Shown: positions 12,091-24,949 of the stretch, one piece after another
Layout of the letters: each line of letters opens with the position of its first letter
Position numbering within the stretch: position 1 is the first letter of the stretch
NCBI GenBank assembly: GCA_949130485.1
Contig: OX422184.1
Location: 21,158,824-21,222,823 of the forward strand
Length of the DNA stretch: 64,000 nucleotides
Source of the DNA: Agelas oroides
Taxonomy: Eukaryota; Porifera; Demospongiae; Agelasida; Agelasidae
Direction: 5' to 3'
Notes under the pieces: generated by a model
Database searches by the model: none
Told to the model about the DNA's origin: nothing
What the model saw: only the letters and a program-made list of their open reading frames with translations
Translations under genes and position numbers: made by a program

Positions 12091-12765
12091 TGGAATGCTT
12101 TGCATACAGATGGCATAAGTGCAGATTACAGAATGGAGTGGTCAAAACCACTTCCTCTATTCATACTGCTCCCAGGACACCACCCAGCTCTTGTCACTTT
12201 CAATATGGAAAAGCAGGGGCGCCTGAGAATTTTATCTTGTAAGTGACATCAATTAATAAACATAAGTTCAACAATATCATTGGTGAGCTTTACCGAGTAG
12301 TCCTTTTAACTTCAGTGTGTTTGTACAGTTCTTACAGACTAAGTTTAGTTTAGTGTTACAGATGTACGGTTGTATATAAATAGCACACGGAGGCTGTGGA
12401 ACTCCACAACAATTAAGCACAAGTGTGAACAGCTAACTTTCACTTCTTCTTTGGGCCTAGGAATGAGGCTACTTCAGGTGGTATGACATAAAAGTTTCTA
12501 CTATCATATTTCTACCCCTGATGTCACTCTCATGATAAAAGTTCCCTGGCCCTCCCCTACTGCTAGAGCTGGAATGTTGGGTGGGGGGCTGAGAATGAGG
12601 CTATATTTGTGCTTTAACCCTTTAATGTGAAAGATAGATAAACACATCAAAAATTTACATGTGCTTAATGACAAACGACCCTTAAGGGCGTCATAAGTTT
12701 TATCATAGCCCACGGCAAATAGCTAAAAGGTTTGGTATGTGGTTAATTTGGGGCTTCCCCTACAA
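12091..12765. other. Non-coding, unique in the window
   Basis: No gene, exon or repeat with a clear partner is seen here apart from short A/T-rich stretches. Confidence 0.5.
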
Positions 12766-13505
12766 ATACTACAAAATGTAGAACATTGTGGGGGCGAGCC
12801 TGAGCAAGCTGATACAGGCTGTCTCCTGGCACTGAACTGAAATGGGTGCCAGGAGAAGGCTTCTATGCATGTCCTTGTGTAGTCTGTCCCCTGCCCAGGG
12901 GAAGGCTTGTCTGTCCTCTGTGTAGTCTGTCCCCTGGTACTGGGTGCCAGGGGAAGGCTTGTTTGTCTACATGTTGTCTGTCTCCTGGTGTTCTTAGAGA
13001 GGCTCCAGAATCCAGGGGAATGCATGTCAGTGGAGTTTGTCTCGTGTATGGGGTAGGACAGCTACAGTCAGTGTAGATACATATACATGGACTAAGCTTT
13101 ACACTAAAATCATGAGCTGAATTTCTGGCGTTTATAAGTGCCGTTTGCGCATGGCCCTTACCTCGGAAGCGACCTCAATGACCATGATCGAAATTTGTAC
13201 TGCCTGTGGCGACAGCCTGCCGTTCATGATCTGTAGCACGCAGCACATACAAACAAGGAGTAAGTTGCCATGCGTACTTCAACTTCAGTCGTCTCAGCTC
13301 CGGGTCACCGACGCTGCACTCTGGCAATAGCCCTTCACCTAATGAGTGCATGAGCTCGATCTTCGTAATATTGAAATTTAAACGCGCTCATTTAAAAATT
13401 TACGGTATATGGCCGCAAGCAAGCAAGCAAGCAAGCAAACATACACACGCACATGCGCAATGCAGTCCGGCTAGTGTGGGGCTCGCTCAGGCTCGCCCCA
13501 ATAAG
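12766..13505 (-). mobile_element. CTAG/GTAG-ending element (rolling-circle-like candidate), copy I
   Basis: Read on the minus strand, it starts TTGGGGCGAGCCTGAGCGAG (near 13,505) and ends CTACATTTTGTAG near 12,766. A 15-bp subterminal inverted repeat (GGGGCGAGCCTGAGC) lies at both ends. It contains a roughly 60-bp minisatellite at 12,826-13,000. Its interior resembles copy II at 14,034-14,588 in opposite orientation. No protein is recognised. Confidence 0.5.
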
Positions 13506-13599
13506 TGGGTAGGTCTAGGAGCCTTCAAAGAGTGGAGTGCAATGAACGGCAGAATCCTGGTGGGGGCCTGAGAATGAGGCTGTATCATGTGCTTTAATA

Positions 13600-14033
13600 G
13601 TGTCATCTATGACTATATCAACCTTGTCCTGGGAGTTGACTATGTAGATGAATAGCATATTTCGTATTCCAGATGTACACAAGCAAACACTCATGCATAA
13701 ACACTTGATCCTGATTAGGAAACTCGAGAGTGTGAAGCTTATTTCTAGTCATAAGGTGGCAGTTCAAAGTAAGAGTGATGGAGCCATGCTGAGTACTTAA
13801 CATGTACTACAAATTGGATTACAAACACAGGAAACCACAAGATTGTATCACTAAAGTGCGTGATAACGAGTTCATAATTCATTTGCAGCAGTTTTTATGC
13901 AGAATTCCAAATATCTTGGAACTGTATCCCTGATTGGAATCAGATAAGCAGCGAACGATTCTGCACGCATTGGCCTTTTTGGTGGCGTATGATATAACTT
14001 AAATTCAGAGGTCAAAAATGGCGCTCGCTGTAA
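13600..14033. repeat. Start of a large paralogous block (partner begins near 44,840)
   Basis: Matches 44,840-45,278. In the partner, the ankyrin exon at 44,733-44,831 lies just to the left. In this copy the corresponding position is occupied by mobile-element sequence, so the exon seems to have been lost. Confidence 0.6.
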
Positions 14034-14588
14034 TTGGGGTGAGCCTGAGCGAGCCCCACACTAGCATGACTTCATTGCGCACATATGTGTGTATGTTTGC
14101 TTGCTTGCGTGCTTGGACTGACCATTTATTAAATGAGCGCGTTCAAATATTTCACGAAGATCGATATCGTGAAACATGTGAAGGCCAGTGGAGGTCTGAC
14201 TGTCAGAGTGCAGCATCGGTGACAGGACCAAAGACGTCCCGAAAATTGAACGTCCTCGTGCCCTTAGTAGGTAGCCTCAATAGGTGAAAGGCAGTGCTGG
14301 ACTACTGCCAGAGTGCAGCATTGGCAACCGTAGCGGAGACGGCTCAAGTTTAAGCACCTTACTTCTTGTTTGTCACAGCAGCTACGGACTGACCATCAAC
14401 GGGGCAGGCTGCTCGCAGGCTGTACAAAATTATACACGCAAGGTTGAGGTAAGGGTCGTGCATAAACGACACTCATGGCTGAACGCCAGCGATTCAGCTC
14501 ATCCGCATTTCAGGGTGAAGCTTAGTCTATTCATGTGCATGTTAGCTGCTTGCTCAGGCTCGCCCCCACAATGATCTACATTTTCTAG
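14034..14588 (+). mobile_element. CTAG-ending element (rolling-circle-like candidate), copy II
   Basis: This 555-bp insertion starts TTGGGGTGAGCCTGAGCGAG and ends ACATTTTCTAG. The paralogous site at 45,278/45,279 is unoccupied and reads GTAA directly followed by TAATTTTAG, so the element sits between A and T with no duplicated host bases. Subterminal inverted repeats GGGG(C/T)GAGCCTGAGC and GCTCAGGCTCGCCCC are present. The CTAG end and A/T target are Helitron-like; the TT start and inverted repeats are closer to Helentron relatives. Non-coding. Confidence 0.65.
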
Positions 14589-17500
14589 TAATTTTAGATA
14601 TGCTTGATGCGCTGTAGGACCAGGTTTTTAGCACTATTGCTCAAAGTCTTTATAGCAAGTGCTCGAGCATACATCGCTGCAAATTGAACAACATAAACAA
14701 TTTATTTCATAATTTTCTGACCATCAACAAGTCAGATATTTGGAATGTAGAATTCTTATACAAGCTAAGTTCTAAAAAATGGTTTCTGCTTAAACTACAA
14801 ACTAGAGATATTCGAACAGAGCAGTTTTAGAGCTTACAAAAATGCCAATATTGGTAGGTAGGGTGTGGAAAAAATGCACATCTTAGGACTAGTTGTTCAT
14901 CCCAGAAGGTTGAACCACTACTTTAACCTTGTATAGTGGGTTATTTTCATAAATTCAGCCGGTCCCTCAACCTGTACCCTGGTTATTGACCATAAACTAT
15001 GATGCAGTAACTAGTAACTAATAGCTGCTTAGCCTTATTCCAAGGCCCATCCACATCCACATGTCTAGTTCTTGACAGTTGAAAAAGTGGAGCTGGAAGG
15101 CCTGGAAATGTGGCAGTAGCTAGCTCTTCCGAGAGAAGACTTTCCACCGTTCAATGAGCAAAACATTATACAGAGTGGATTATGTAGTTTGTGAATGGTT
15201 ATTGCCGAGCACATTAGGGCAAGGCTACTGATCTTGCATTGTCTGTTCTCAGTTCGCAGGGTGTGGCTTCATAGTTATGTGCTAACATCTGTCACACAAA
15301 AATCTGTCACACTTAGAAACGCAACAACATTATGCTTAGGAATGAAAACATTGATCATGGTTAGGAATGCAATTCCAACTCAGCACTGCAGCAGTGCTAG
15401 CAGTCTTATTGTTTCATACCGGCTGCGGTTTCATACCAGTAGTGGGGTCAGCAGAGCGTGGCCAGCGTGTGCCAGCACCAGCAAAGCAAAGGCAGAGAAC
15501 TAGACAGAGTAGAGCGATAAACAGAAGCTCGAGGAAGTGGATTCCGAGAGGCCAGCAGAGTGCAGTCAATGCCTTGCAACACTAAGGGAGTGATGACAAA
15601 GAGGCTAGCAGAGTGAAGGAAAAAGACAGTGATAGTGAAGTTACTATGCCATGCCATTTTGGTGCTAGGCAACGGCTGCAAGAATGTCGCTAATCTCCGC
15701 AAACCCATCAAAAGCACCACTTTGATATGCTTCATTCATGCCTCAAGATCACGGACCATGCCTTTATATACAGGTACAAGCAAAGAAGATTTCAAGACAA
15801 ACATCTCTAATTCTTAGAGGTGAAGTGTTGGGAGGTACTTAGTGGCGTACTGTGTTACATACAAATGTTGATGCATAGCAAACAAAATAGTGCTGAACAT
15901 TCCTGACCCTCACCTCTGTACACACATACATTGAAACAAGGGTTCTGTCATATGCACAGAACAGCGATAGGCAACGCAATAGAAAAAATTCTGCAATCCT
16001 TCCTAAGGTCATGTGGATACTCGAGCGGCCATGTGGGGATGGTAGACACAAACCCAGCTGTGGTTTGCGATTGAGATGACGGATGAAAACTTGTACTTTT
16101 TATTGATTGAAAGATCACTTTTGACTGTGAACAAAATAACATGGGATGCTAGGAGACTCGCGTGAGCAAAAATCTATACATTTTCAGTGACCTCTCAGTT
16201 GGCTTCTGCACAAAATGCAAATATTCAAAAACACTGGCCTGATGATGACTGGAGCATTCAGTCGAAACTGCGGCAAGTTATTTTCCGAGCTCAAGTTGGT
16301 AACAGATAACCTTCTCTTCTAAATCTATACAGTTTTATGTACACATTATTATGGATGGGTGTAGCTGTACGTAGGGGAATAAAGCCAGTACCTATAGTCT
16401 CGTTCCCACCGTCAAGTGTTGGAAAGATCGGCAGGGGCCTGAAAATCAGCCTCCATTTTGTTTATGTACATGTGTACAATTGGGTTCGGAGCTGAAAATA
16501 GTGGGGCCTTTAAGTTACCTGGGAGTGTGGCAGTTATGATTAAATAGGTGGAGCATTTGTGATGGGCAGTGATGGTTAAGTGGGTGGATATATCAGTTCC
16601 CAGTATCATTTAAATACGTATGCTCAAAAAACACTGGCCTTCGGTGTAGTACCCTTTCTGATCAATGCATGACTATGGGTCTATTATGTCACTCTGCATT
16701 ATGTCAATTTGACATACTACTAGGCATATGCAGGTGCAGTGTGCCTCATGCAGACCATGTGGGTGTGGTTTTATATAGTCAGTTTTTCGTGAGAACATCT
16801 GACAGTGGGAAGTGTGTCTAGTGTGTGTAGAGTCTTCTTACAATGATGCTGGGTTGCCTCCAGCTCATGGACGTGGTTACGAGGTGTATCACATACCAAT
16901 GAAAAGTGCATCACTTACCAACGAGAAGTGTGTCACTCAGCTGCTAGTGCACATGTTTCCTGTCATGTTGTGTAGTTTTTTACACACCAAGTCTGTAAAT
17001 CACCCTACCCTGTCCCACATACCCTCGTCTTGGTGGCAAAGAGTGCATATGGCAGTGATGTTACGTAGACTACTACCGTACTCACTCGACATTATGCCCC
17101 CCATTTTTGTTGATTAGATTTAGCAACAAGTAGGGGGGCCTATAATGGTAATTAGTTTCGTTCATACGCCCCCTTTCCTCACTGTGGAGCGCGCGAGGGG
17201 AACAGCAATGGCAGAATTGTCCGTCACCGTCTCGTGCGGTTTGCGATGAAGCTCGTAGTGGCTCAGTTCTGCAGGGCAAAGGATCATGAATCAATGAAGG
17301 TGCAGAGTGTGTGCGGTCAGAAAATACGATGCAGTTTTCGCACAACCACCAGCTAGCTACGAGCATGCTGCCGCGCAGCCAATCGCTTTGTCGGTGTATC
17401 GCTGGCCACTACGTAGCTAGACTGGTCCAGTGAGTTCTAACCTCCCTCTCATTCGTCGGAGTCACAGGGTTCTTCTGTACTTATTGTGTAGTATTAAATT

Positions 17501-18467
17501 TACATGTATGGTCAAGGGGGGGGGGGCTTAAATTGGAGATAAAAAACCACGTAGCTTTACTCATCACACTTTACAGACCTACTTAGCACACCCTACAATT
17601 GAAACCCAGCAAGTGACTTCAAAGGCGTAGCTTTTAGTGAAATCCATAGCAACAGCTAGCCCATGGTGTGAGGATGTACTATATTCGCCAGACCCTCCTT
17701 TCCTCTTTAGAGAGGGGTCTGGGTTCGAGACTAGCATGACCATAGTCAAACCCAGACAGAAACATATCCACATGATGTAAGCACATAAGATCCAGTCACA
17801 AGTAAGCACTAGACTAATATGATGTGTTCACAAAACAAAATAAATACCTACATGTGCGTTGAATGACTAAAATTATGTCATAACATCCCAATCCCAATCT
17901 AAGACTTATAAGACTTAGTATCATTCTGTGTACAGTGGTTTGGTTAAATTCTAAGGTTGTGTTTACGATGCTACTTCAAGGATACTGATAGGAGCAAAAA
18001 ATGTCTGAGAGTCACAAGAATTTGTTTAAATGCCTGTGTTTGGTGTGGGTGTGTCCAAGTATGTCTCATGTATAGCTTTAGTGAAGTAGTTCACCTTAGT
18101 GAACAGTCACTGTTTGTTTTGAATGTGCACATACACGAAACAACTAGCCTTGTTCACAGAACACTGCATGCCCAGATTTTGTTGCTTGCAGTACAAACTT
18201 GTGCAGATCACCACAGACAATGCAAGTCCCCTTCACTTAGTATTAAGAGCCTTCACTGACATTCAGTGGTACATGACTAGCGATGTAGCTGTTTCGCACA
18301 ATCATTGTGGATATTGTCAAGCCAACATTGAACAAGGGGGCATATACTCAAGACAAATTGAATATTCAAGTAAACACCTCCTCCCACATTTTAGTGTACA
18401 GAAGAGGAGGCGGCACAATGTTATGGTATGTGTGTACAAACAATCCAACTATAACACTCCATCTCAC
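14589..18467. repeat. Intron-like paralogous block (partner 45,279-51,813)
   Basis: Runs parallel to 45,279-45,600, 47,400-49,390 and 51,290-51,813, interrupted by different insertions in each copy. The piece 15,640-16,160 is also repeated at 1,100-1,600, 19,440-19,960 and 48,010-48,690. A 56-bp hairpin with C6/G6 blocks lies at 17,091-17,146. No gene is supported within it. Confidence 0.7.
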
Positions 18468-18566
18468 CTTTGTCTCCAGCTCCAAACTAGCTCCTGCTTG
18501 TAGTAGCAGCTCAACAACATGGGCATGACGCTCCTGGCAGGCTACATGCAGAGAAGTGAACCCATC
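18468..18566 (-). CDS. Ankyrin-repeat exon (single 33-residue repeat)
   Basis: A 99-bp minus-strand exon with acceptor TTTCACAG immediately upstream (18,567-18,574) and donor GTGAG at 18,463-18,467, phase 0/0. It encodes one repeat beginning DGFTSLHVACQERH and ending LLLQAGASLELETK, the best match in the window to the canonical D-G-x-T-x-LHxA opening. The usual Gly before His in the middle helix is Arg here (ERH instead of EGH). It is the paralogue of 51,814-51,912, and the duplication includes the flanking introns. Ankyrin repeats bind other proteins; no partner can be inferred. Confidence 0.85.
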
Positions 18567-20871
18567 CTGTGAAAGAGTCAACAATAAAGATCAATGTACA
18601 TTGATAGTTAACATGTTTAGTGACACAGAGTAGCAAGTGATTAACACTTTACCACCGATCTGCTGCTAGGGGTACACAGGATGTAGCACAATGCATAGCT
18701 CAAGGGTTAATTACATATCACATGCCCTGCCTGGCTGATTAGTACTCTTGCAACATCTGGAACAGCAACCATGTGAGACAATTAGAGTTCAGTAAGTTGC
18801 AATCTTGTAACATGATATTACAATTTGCACTCGGGACTTCCGTAATTATAAGAATATAGTGACATATTCTCAACTTTGCTTATGACAGGGAGGCAATCAT
18901 CTTCATGGACATACAGTGCTCAAGATGGCTTGTAGCTAAATGTGTGGGACAGTACACTTAATCAGTTACTGGAATTGTTTACATATGTTCCAAAACATTG
19001 GTTGTACCCATTCCATTATCACATGACTACAGATTTTGGTCCATTTTGAACTACTGACATGTAGTCCACTACTGAAACGGTGGGACAACTCTCTGCCTGG
19101 GGATGCTTTGAGGAGTCCACCTCTTGGTATCTCTATATTGTAGCTATACAAATTGAGGGTGGGGCTTAACCAGGTGGGGTTAGCCACAATAATCCTTTTA
19201 AATAACTTGGGGAATGGGCAAACAGCAGATAGAACTATTCAAGTGTAAGACACAAAGTTTTCCAAGGCCAATCCACACCTCTCGTGTTTGACTGTTGACA
19301 AGGATTGAAAAGTGGAGCTGGAAAGTGTGGAAATTTGGCTGTAGCTAGTTCTTCTGAGAGAAGACTTTCCACCGTTCAATGTGCATAACAATATACATTA
19401 TGTAGTTCTTGTAGACTGATTACAGGTGGAAACAATGCTTAAACTATCTTCAAGGCATCTTGGGTGCAAACTCTGGAAAGTAATCAGACCAATAAATGTA
19501 CATACATTCAATAAATGTACGTACAAGTAAACTAGATTTTCAAGATAAAATTTTCTAATGCTTAGAGGTGAAGCCCTGCTATTTGTAAACACATTCAAGT
19601 GTTGGGAGGTACTTAGTGGTGTACTGCGTCACATACAAACGTTGATGCATAACAAATAGTGCTGATTAGCAACAACATTCCTGACCCTCACCTCTGAATA
19701 CACATACATTGGTCATGAAACAAGGGTTTCGTCATATGCACAGAACAGGGATAGGCAACACAATAGGAAAAATTCTGTAGCCCTTGCTAAGGTCATGTGG
19801 ATGCTCTAGCAGCTGAGTGGGGATGGTAGACACAAACCCAGCTGTGGTTTGTGATTGAGATGATGGATGAAAACTGTACTTCTTATTGATTGGGAGATCA
19901 CCCTTGGCTTTGAACACATTAACATGGGATGCAAGGAGACTCAGGTGAGCAAAACCTTGTGCACATTATTATGGACAGGTGTATCTGAACATCAAACTCC
20001 AGAATATAGCAGTCATTCACAGATGATTCCTTGCTGTGTATGGGAATAAAGTGATGTATACTACTGTAAATTGGGAAAAGTTTGAGCTTTAAAATTTTGC
20101 AGGTAACTTTTCGTGCTGAAATATTTTCATAGGCCGTCGTTTCTACAAAATTTCATATAACACTGAAAGCTTTACGTGAAGCATCAAGGCAAGCTCTGGT
20201 GCATGCATGTGACTGAGGATGAGCTACCTCTGGCCAAAGACTATAGCTGCATTTGTGCCTACCATTATGTACCTTGATTGCAATCACTCATGAAGACAGA
20301 TGACACCCCTTGGGTAGATGCTCAAAGCAGCATCTAAAATGAACACACTGCACTAGCACTGCAACCTTGATCCAATTCAATTGCATCCCAAAATTCTGAG
20401 CTCAGGGCAAGTTTTCTGGTAGCAGTACTTACCCCACAGGCAAGTGAGAAACCCAAGCTTTATTTTTGGATGGTAAACAACCCTTGTTTTAAAGAATTAG
20501 AATGGTGGCCCGAGTGCAGAGACATGTTTTGACACATAGGGATGCACTTGCCCTCAGCCTGCTGCTTTCCTCAGTCGACGTACATGCATAACGCCTTCCA
20601 CTTACGTCTATACATCTTTCGTTAGCGACTTGGTACTTGCGAAGTGCGTAGCTGTTGGCAAAACGCCTAGGCAAGCTTTACTATTCGATCGCTTGCTGTA
20701 CTGGCAGCATATTGCGTGGGCACGTTGCCATCATTACGAAACTAAGTCCCCATTATGTACTAACCGAGTCCACCATTTCCGGTCCGTTACGTAGTATTGC
20801 TCCCAGGCCTTCTCCTGAGTTTTCTCCACGGCTGCGAGATAAAATCTGGGAGTGGCCTGGGAACGAGGCTA
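18567..20871. other. Intron-like sequence with dispersed repeats
   Basis: No gene is supported. The unoccupied site CACATG at about 18,719 corresponds to the insertion at 52,060. The part 19,250-20,050 repeats 15,040-16,150 in pieces; 20,330-20,480 matches 35,345-35,515. A CTCGTTCCCAGGCC-type imperfect hairpin lies near 20,800-20,872. Confidence 0.6.
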
Positions 20872-21905
20872 ACAATAATGTGTACTGTACAAAGCAACGT
20901 AAATGATATCACCATGCATTGTATATGGCTGTTGCCTATCACTATTGTGAATATTATCTATGCTTCAATCTTATCACTGTGTTTGAGATCAACTCTGCTA
21001 TACCAAATATCATGCTACAATGCATGTGCAATGACATGATTTCTTGGTAGGTCTCAATTGGAAATCCTCTGGAAATCTATTCCAAAAACATTTGATTATG
21101 TGCTCTAGTTGGGAAGTGGCAAAATTAGTAACAATGAAAATGGACAAAGAAATGGATGGAATGCTTTGCACACAGATGGGCATTAGTGCAAGGTGCAGAA
21201 TGGAGTTCTCAAACAGTGATGAATTTACTGGAATTCTGATTTAGTGAGAGCATTGGTAGAGTAAGGGTTAGGGTTTGGGCAGGTGAACAGGATCTTCAGT
21301 ATTGTACTGATCCCAGGGAGCCCTCCAGATGCTCCTTTAGACAGAGTTGACAAAGACAGCATGTTTAAATATTGTTCATCCCTTCCTGCAGGCACTCCAA
21401 TTAAGGCACCACTATTCACTGTCCCTTCCCCAAGTTAATCAACAATCCCATCCCAAAGATTTTTAAGTCCCACCTCCAATTTGTGTAGCTATATTAAACA
21501 CAGACTTGTTAGGTACTATTTTGACAAGCATTGACCTTTACCACTTCCCGTCTTAGTTACCAGGCGGTCTACTATTATAGCAAAAACGATCAAATATCAG
21601 AAAACATATCTATATATGTGAAAGATTAGGATCAGGATTGGAGCTAAAGAATAGGGAAGTTGTTTCTGGAGTGCTAGATCGAGGTGCATGTAGAAATATG
21701 GGTGAGACCAATGGGGTTAGTTGGTAGAGGAGAGAGACTCGTGGTAAAAGTTACTATGCAGCATGCATGGAGTTACAGACAAGACTCGGCTGCTCTAGGG
21801 TAGTGACCATGGGCATTTTTCAATCTTTCTGTATCTTAAGTGACTAAGAAATGGGGTTATATAATTGTCACAAGGGATTGAGGTGATGAGGGTTGGTTCA
21901 TAACA
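20872..21905. repeat. Segmental duplicate (partner 35,690-37,770)
   Basis: Colinear with 35,690-37,770 except that the partner has three 118-bp tandem units and a hAT-like insertion. The unoccupied hAT site GTTCTCAA is at 21,205-21,212. Two TTAGGG-like units near 21,257 are also in the partner and are not a telomere. No gene. Confidence 0.8.
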
Positions 21906-22141
21906 AACCAATCTCCTGATTTTCGATCACATGATGACTGACCAGCTGCAGCACAGAAAACTGTACTGACAACTGACAATCATAGCTTTATAGTACTAAA
22001 CCTGTGAGTAGCTAGTGAAGCTATAAGCCGGCAGCTGAATGCAGTGCCTTACCTATGTGGTGTTCATAAACCCTGCCCTCTACTATGGGAAGAGACTGTG
22101 CCAGACGTGCAAGTGGTCAACTTGGGGCTTCACTTGTGCAC

Positions 22142-22196
22142 TAGTCTCGTTCCCAGAATAATGATCATGGTATTTGGTCTGGGAACGACACTACGT
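22142..22196. repeat. CTCGTTCCCAGACC hairpin repeat
   Basis: A short foldback with arms of the type TAGTCTCGTTCCCAGA and TCTGGGAACGACACTA. Relatives occur at about 17,690-17,735, 20,800-20,872, 25,122-25,175, 25,855-25,893, 25,970-26,025, 44,395-44,462, 46,905-46,957 and 60,598-60,722. This is a dispersed miniature-element family. Confidence 0.65.
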
Positions 22197-22263
22197 GTGT
22201 GCATGCGTAAAAAAATTCAAAATGGCGTTCTTTGCAACAGACAGCAACCACAGAGTGTTGTGA

Positions 22264-22362
22264 ATGGCTTTGATTGACCAGGGTGAATTTGAAGCTATGA
22301 AGATGCTGAGTGGTCATAGAGTTCCACGCTGTGATAAGCATCAGTTTTGTGTTAAAATGACG
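22264..22362 (+). CDS. Putative first coding exon module, copy 1
   Basis: Starts at ATG directly preceded by an in-frame TGA and runs 99 bp to a splice donor GTGAGT. The 33 residues begin MALIDQGEFEAMKMLSG and include RCDKHQFCVK. It resembles no family I recognise. The same module occurs at 24,950-25,048 on the other strand with an equally open frame, and at 47,027-47,124 in decayed form, with shared upstream and downstream sequence. The common TGA-ATG start, length and donor support a real 5' coding exon, possibly of a duplicated gene family. No downstream plus-strand exon was found, so this copy may be orphaned. Confidence 0.45.
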
Positions 22363-23527
22363 GTGAGTACTTAAACCGTTTGCAAGCCTATCATTGTTGA
22401 ACATAGTGGTAAACAAGAAAGGAATTAAGAAAGAACAAGAAAAATAGGACTTTTGCTACTGCACACTTTTGCATTCAGCTGTCTTCCGCGTGGCTTTTGT
22501 CCCTTATGAGCCTTGCTGATCACAAAAGGCAAAGAGAAAGTCTGGGTGGTTAAACAAGCTTGTAGCGCATTTGTGGTGAAGTTATGCGGCTTTTGCTTAA
22601 GTATTGCATATATTGCGCGTAGGCGCCATCCCTACATAGAGAGTCTACGGACTGTCCGATAAGAACATCATAAGATTCTTATTACTTTAAGAATTTTATG
22701 TAAGTATCCCAAATCTCTTGTAAGAAACTGTACTTAAGCACTGGGAATTTCTCATAAAATTTTACTAAATCTTACGTGAATCTTTTGCATAAGAGTGCCT
22801 AAGGCCCTGAAGGTATCAGACTTCGCTCAAAATTGGAACGCTGGATATGCCTAAGGCCATGAAAGTACCAAACTTGGCTGCTGCCATGGTGATAATTAGA
22901 GCAATTTGTCAAATATAACAATGAGACAGATTTGTAATTGACACCAAACAAGTGGTTAATTATAGCTTAATAATATATACAGACATACATTCAGGCTGTA
23001 CCCTGGATATTGACCATAAATCTCCTTGGCTACCGTAAAATAACGAATCCGTTCATATACAAGACTAATCAGTAGGCATGAGATTGCTCATAATACTAGG
23101 GGAATGTAGCTAGAACATTGCAGGGCAAGCATGAGGAAGCAATGCAGTTAGTTGGCAAGTTAATGATTCATCAGTGCATTACCAGATCACAAGGTTTGTC
23201 AGTCTCTACAGTCTGCCACAAGCTTCTAACATGTGAGGGTTCAGTATTCCAAATGCATTAAATAGCTAGCTTGTCATGTATGGAGAAGTAGCTACCACAC
23301 AATAGAGCCATTTGTCTTGCCTAAGCCGCTACTGTCTCTGGGCTTTAGTGCTGACCTCTGTTTTCTTGTGAACACACAGGCTGGTTTGTCATGCATAGTC
23401 ATTTCACAAATAGCAAAGGAAAATCACCACGCATGCTAAATACACAGCTAGACAACCTTACACTAAACTGTTGAAGTAAACAGTTATCTGCCACCTTCTG
23501 TGTTATGTAAGTAGCCTTTTTGTTTGC
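22363..23527. other. Intron-like repeats
   Basis: The part 22,363-22,660 matches 47,125-47,390 and, inverted, 24,660-24,949; in each case it is the sequence downstream of the putative first-exon module. The part 22,870-23,060 repeats 8,340-8,520. No gene is supported. Confidence 0.55.
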
Positions 23528-23657
23528 ACAGCTGCCTGCCTTCGTACAGTAGATGTTTATGCTCCAGCTTTCCCTCCTAGACGTTTCTTCTAACAGCTGC
23601 CTGCCTTCGTACAGTAGATGTTTATGCTCCAGCTTTCCCTCCTAGACGTTTCTTCTA
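23528..23657. repeat. 65-bp tandem duplication
   Basis: Two adjacent, essentially identical copies of a 65-bp unit starting near ACAGCTGCCTGCCTTCG. Non-coding. Confidence 0.85.
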
Positions 23658-23810
23658 ACTTGTGTTTTCACTCATGCAGACACGCTAGAACTCCTGGCTG
23701 CTGCATGCTGAGTGGAAATTTTACTTTTGCATTAAACCCGCAATTCAACTCACTAGTGTGGGCCGGCTCATGCTCGCCTCAACAAGCTGCAGCAGACCTC
23801 TTCTAACTAG

Positions 23811-24384
23811 GCGAATGTAGAATATTGTGAGGTGAGCGTGAGCAAGCAATACACTATGGCATTGAACTGTCGTACAACTAAGGCTTTGCTAGTGAAGTGT
23901 CAGAAAACAGCACCCAGGCCATGGCATGTGGGTAAACAAGGTTTGTCAGTGCTTGCTCACTGAGAGAAGATTGTCGTGGCTGCAGAGAATAGCTTGTCAT
24001 GGAGTGGTATGGCCTGGCAGTCGTCACACATCAGCCAAGAAGGAGGATCATGGATCCTTCGTTCAGCCTTTACATGTGTACACAATTGTTAGCCCTTGTA
24101 TACATACTGTAGTGCTCAGGCCCCAGCTGCCCATCCGGGATGTCGCTGTGAACATAACTGCTATCCTGCCGGCCCTTGTGCACTAGATGCGCACGCTCCA
24201 GCTGTTCTTCCAGGCTGTCTTTTGCCATTCAAGCGCTCACCTTGAAGTTAGCTAGAAGTTGTACTTTTACTTACGGTCCACATGCGACTCGCAGATATCA
24301 TGTAAAAAACATACAGAACGATGTACGCCCAATATAAATATACACAATTCAACTCACTAGTGTGGGGCTCACTCACACTCTCCC
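23811..24384 (-). mobile_element. CTAG-ending element (rolling-circle-like candidate), copy IV
   Basis: On the minus strand it starts near 24,384 with TTGGGGAGAGTGTGAGTGAG and ends near 23,811 with ATTCTACATTCGCCTAG, followed by T. Subterminal repeats GCGTGAGC / GCTCACGC-like are present, more diverged than in copies I and II. An extra 5' boundary of the family lies near 23,770. Non-coding. Confidence 0.45.
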
Positions 24385-24949
24385 CAAGAACTTATTATTT
24401 ATGCCTTTATGCTCAAATATTGTAGTGATTATGTTGCTAATAATGTATAGCTATGCTTCATATATTTATCAAATGTTTCATTACGGTAGGACTCAAAACA
24501 ACAAAGAAATAATATTTCAGTACTGGTGTGTGATATTAATTAGCACGTGTATCGTAGTGGTAAGGACAGTCTTCAAGGAATTCTCTTGTCCACCAGTAAA
24601 GAAACTTAGAAAACACACTGCTGACTCTCACCTCTGTATACACAGAGTCGGTAGACTCTCTATGTAGGGATGGCGCCGACGCGCAATATATGCACTACTT
24701 AAGCAAAAGCCGTATAACTTCACCACAAACGTGCTAAAAGCTTATTTAAGCACCCAGGCTTCCTCTTTGAGTGCCTTTGTGATCAGCAAGACTCATATAG
24801 TTGCCCAAAACCCATGCAGAAGACAGCTAAACGCAAAAGTGTGCGGTAGCAAAAGTGCCATTTTTCGTATTCTTTCTTTCTTTCTTCTTTCTTCTTTGTT
24901 CAGACCACTTGTCAAACGACGATAACTCGAAAACGGTTCAAGCACTCAC
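24385..24949. other. Intron-like sequence downstream of the minus-strand module
   Basis: Inverted match to 22,363-22,660 and 47,125-47,390. Contains an imperfect CTTTCTTT/CTTCTTT tract near 24,867-24,897. A degraded CTCACCTCTGTATACACA motif near 24,627 resembles the ankyrin exon flank without the exon. Confidence 0.5.

Noticed and set aside
13145-14480. Inverted similar segments (13,130-13,335 and 14,270-14,480) as a gene pair
   Set aside because: They are the interiors of two oppositely oriented copies of the CTAG-ending element; no shared reading frame.
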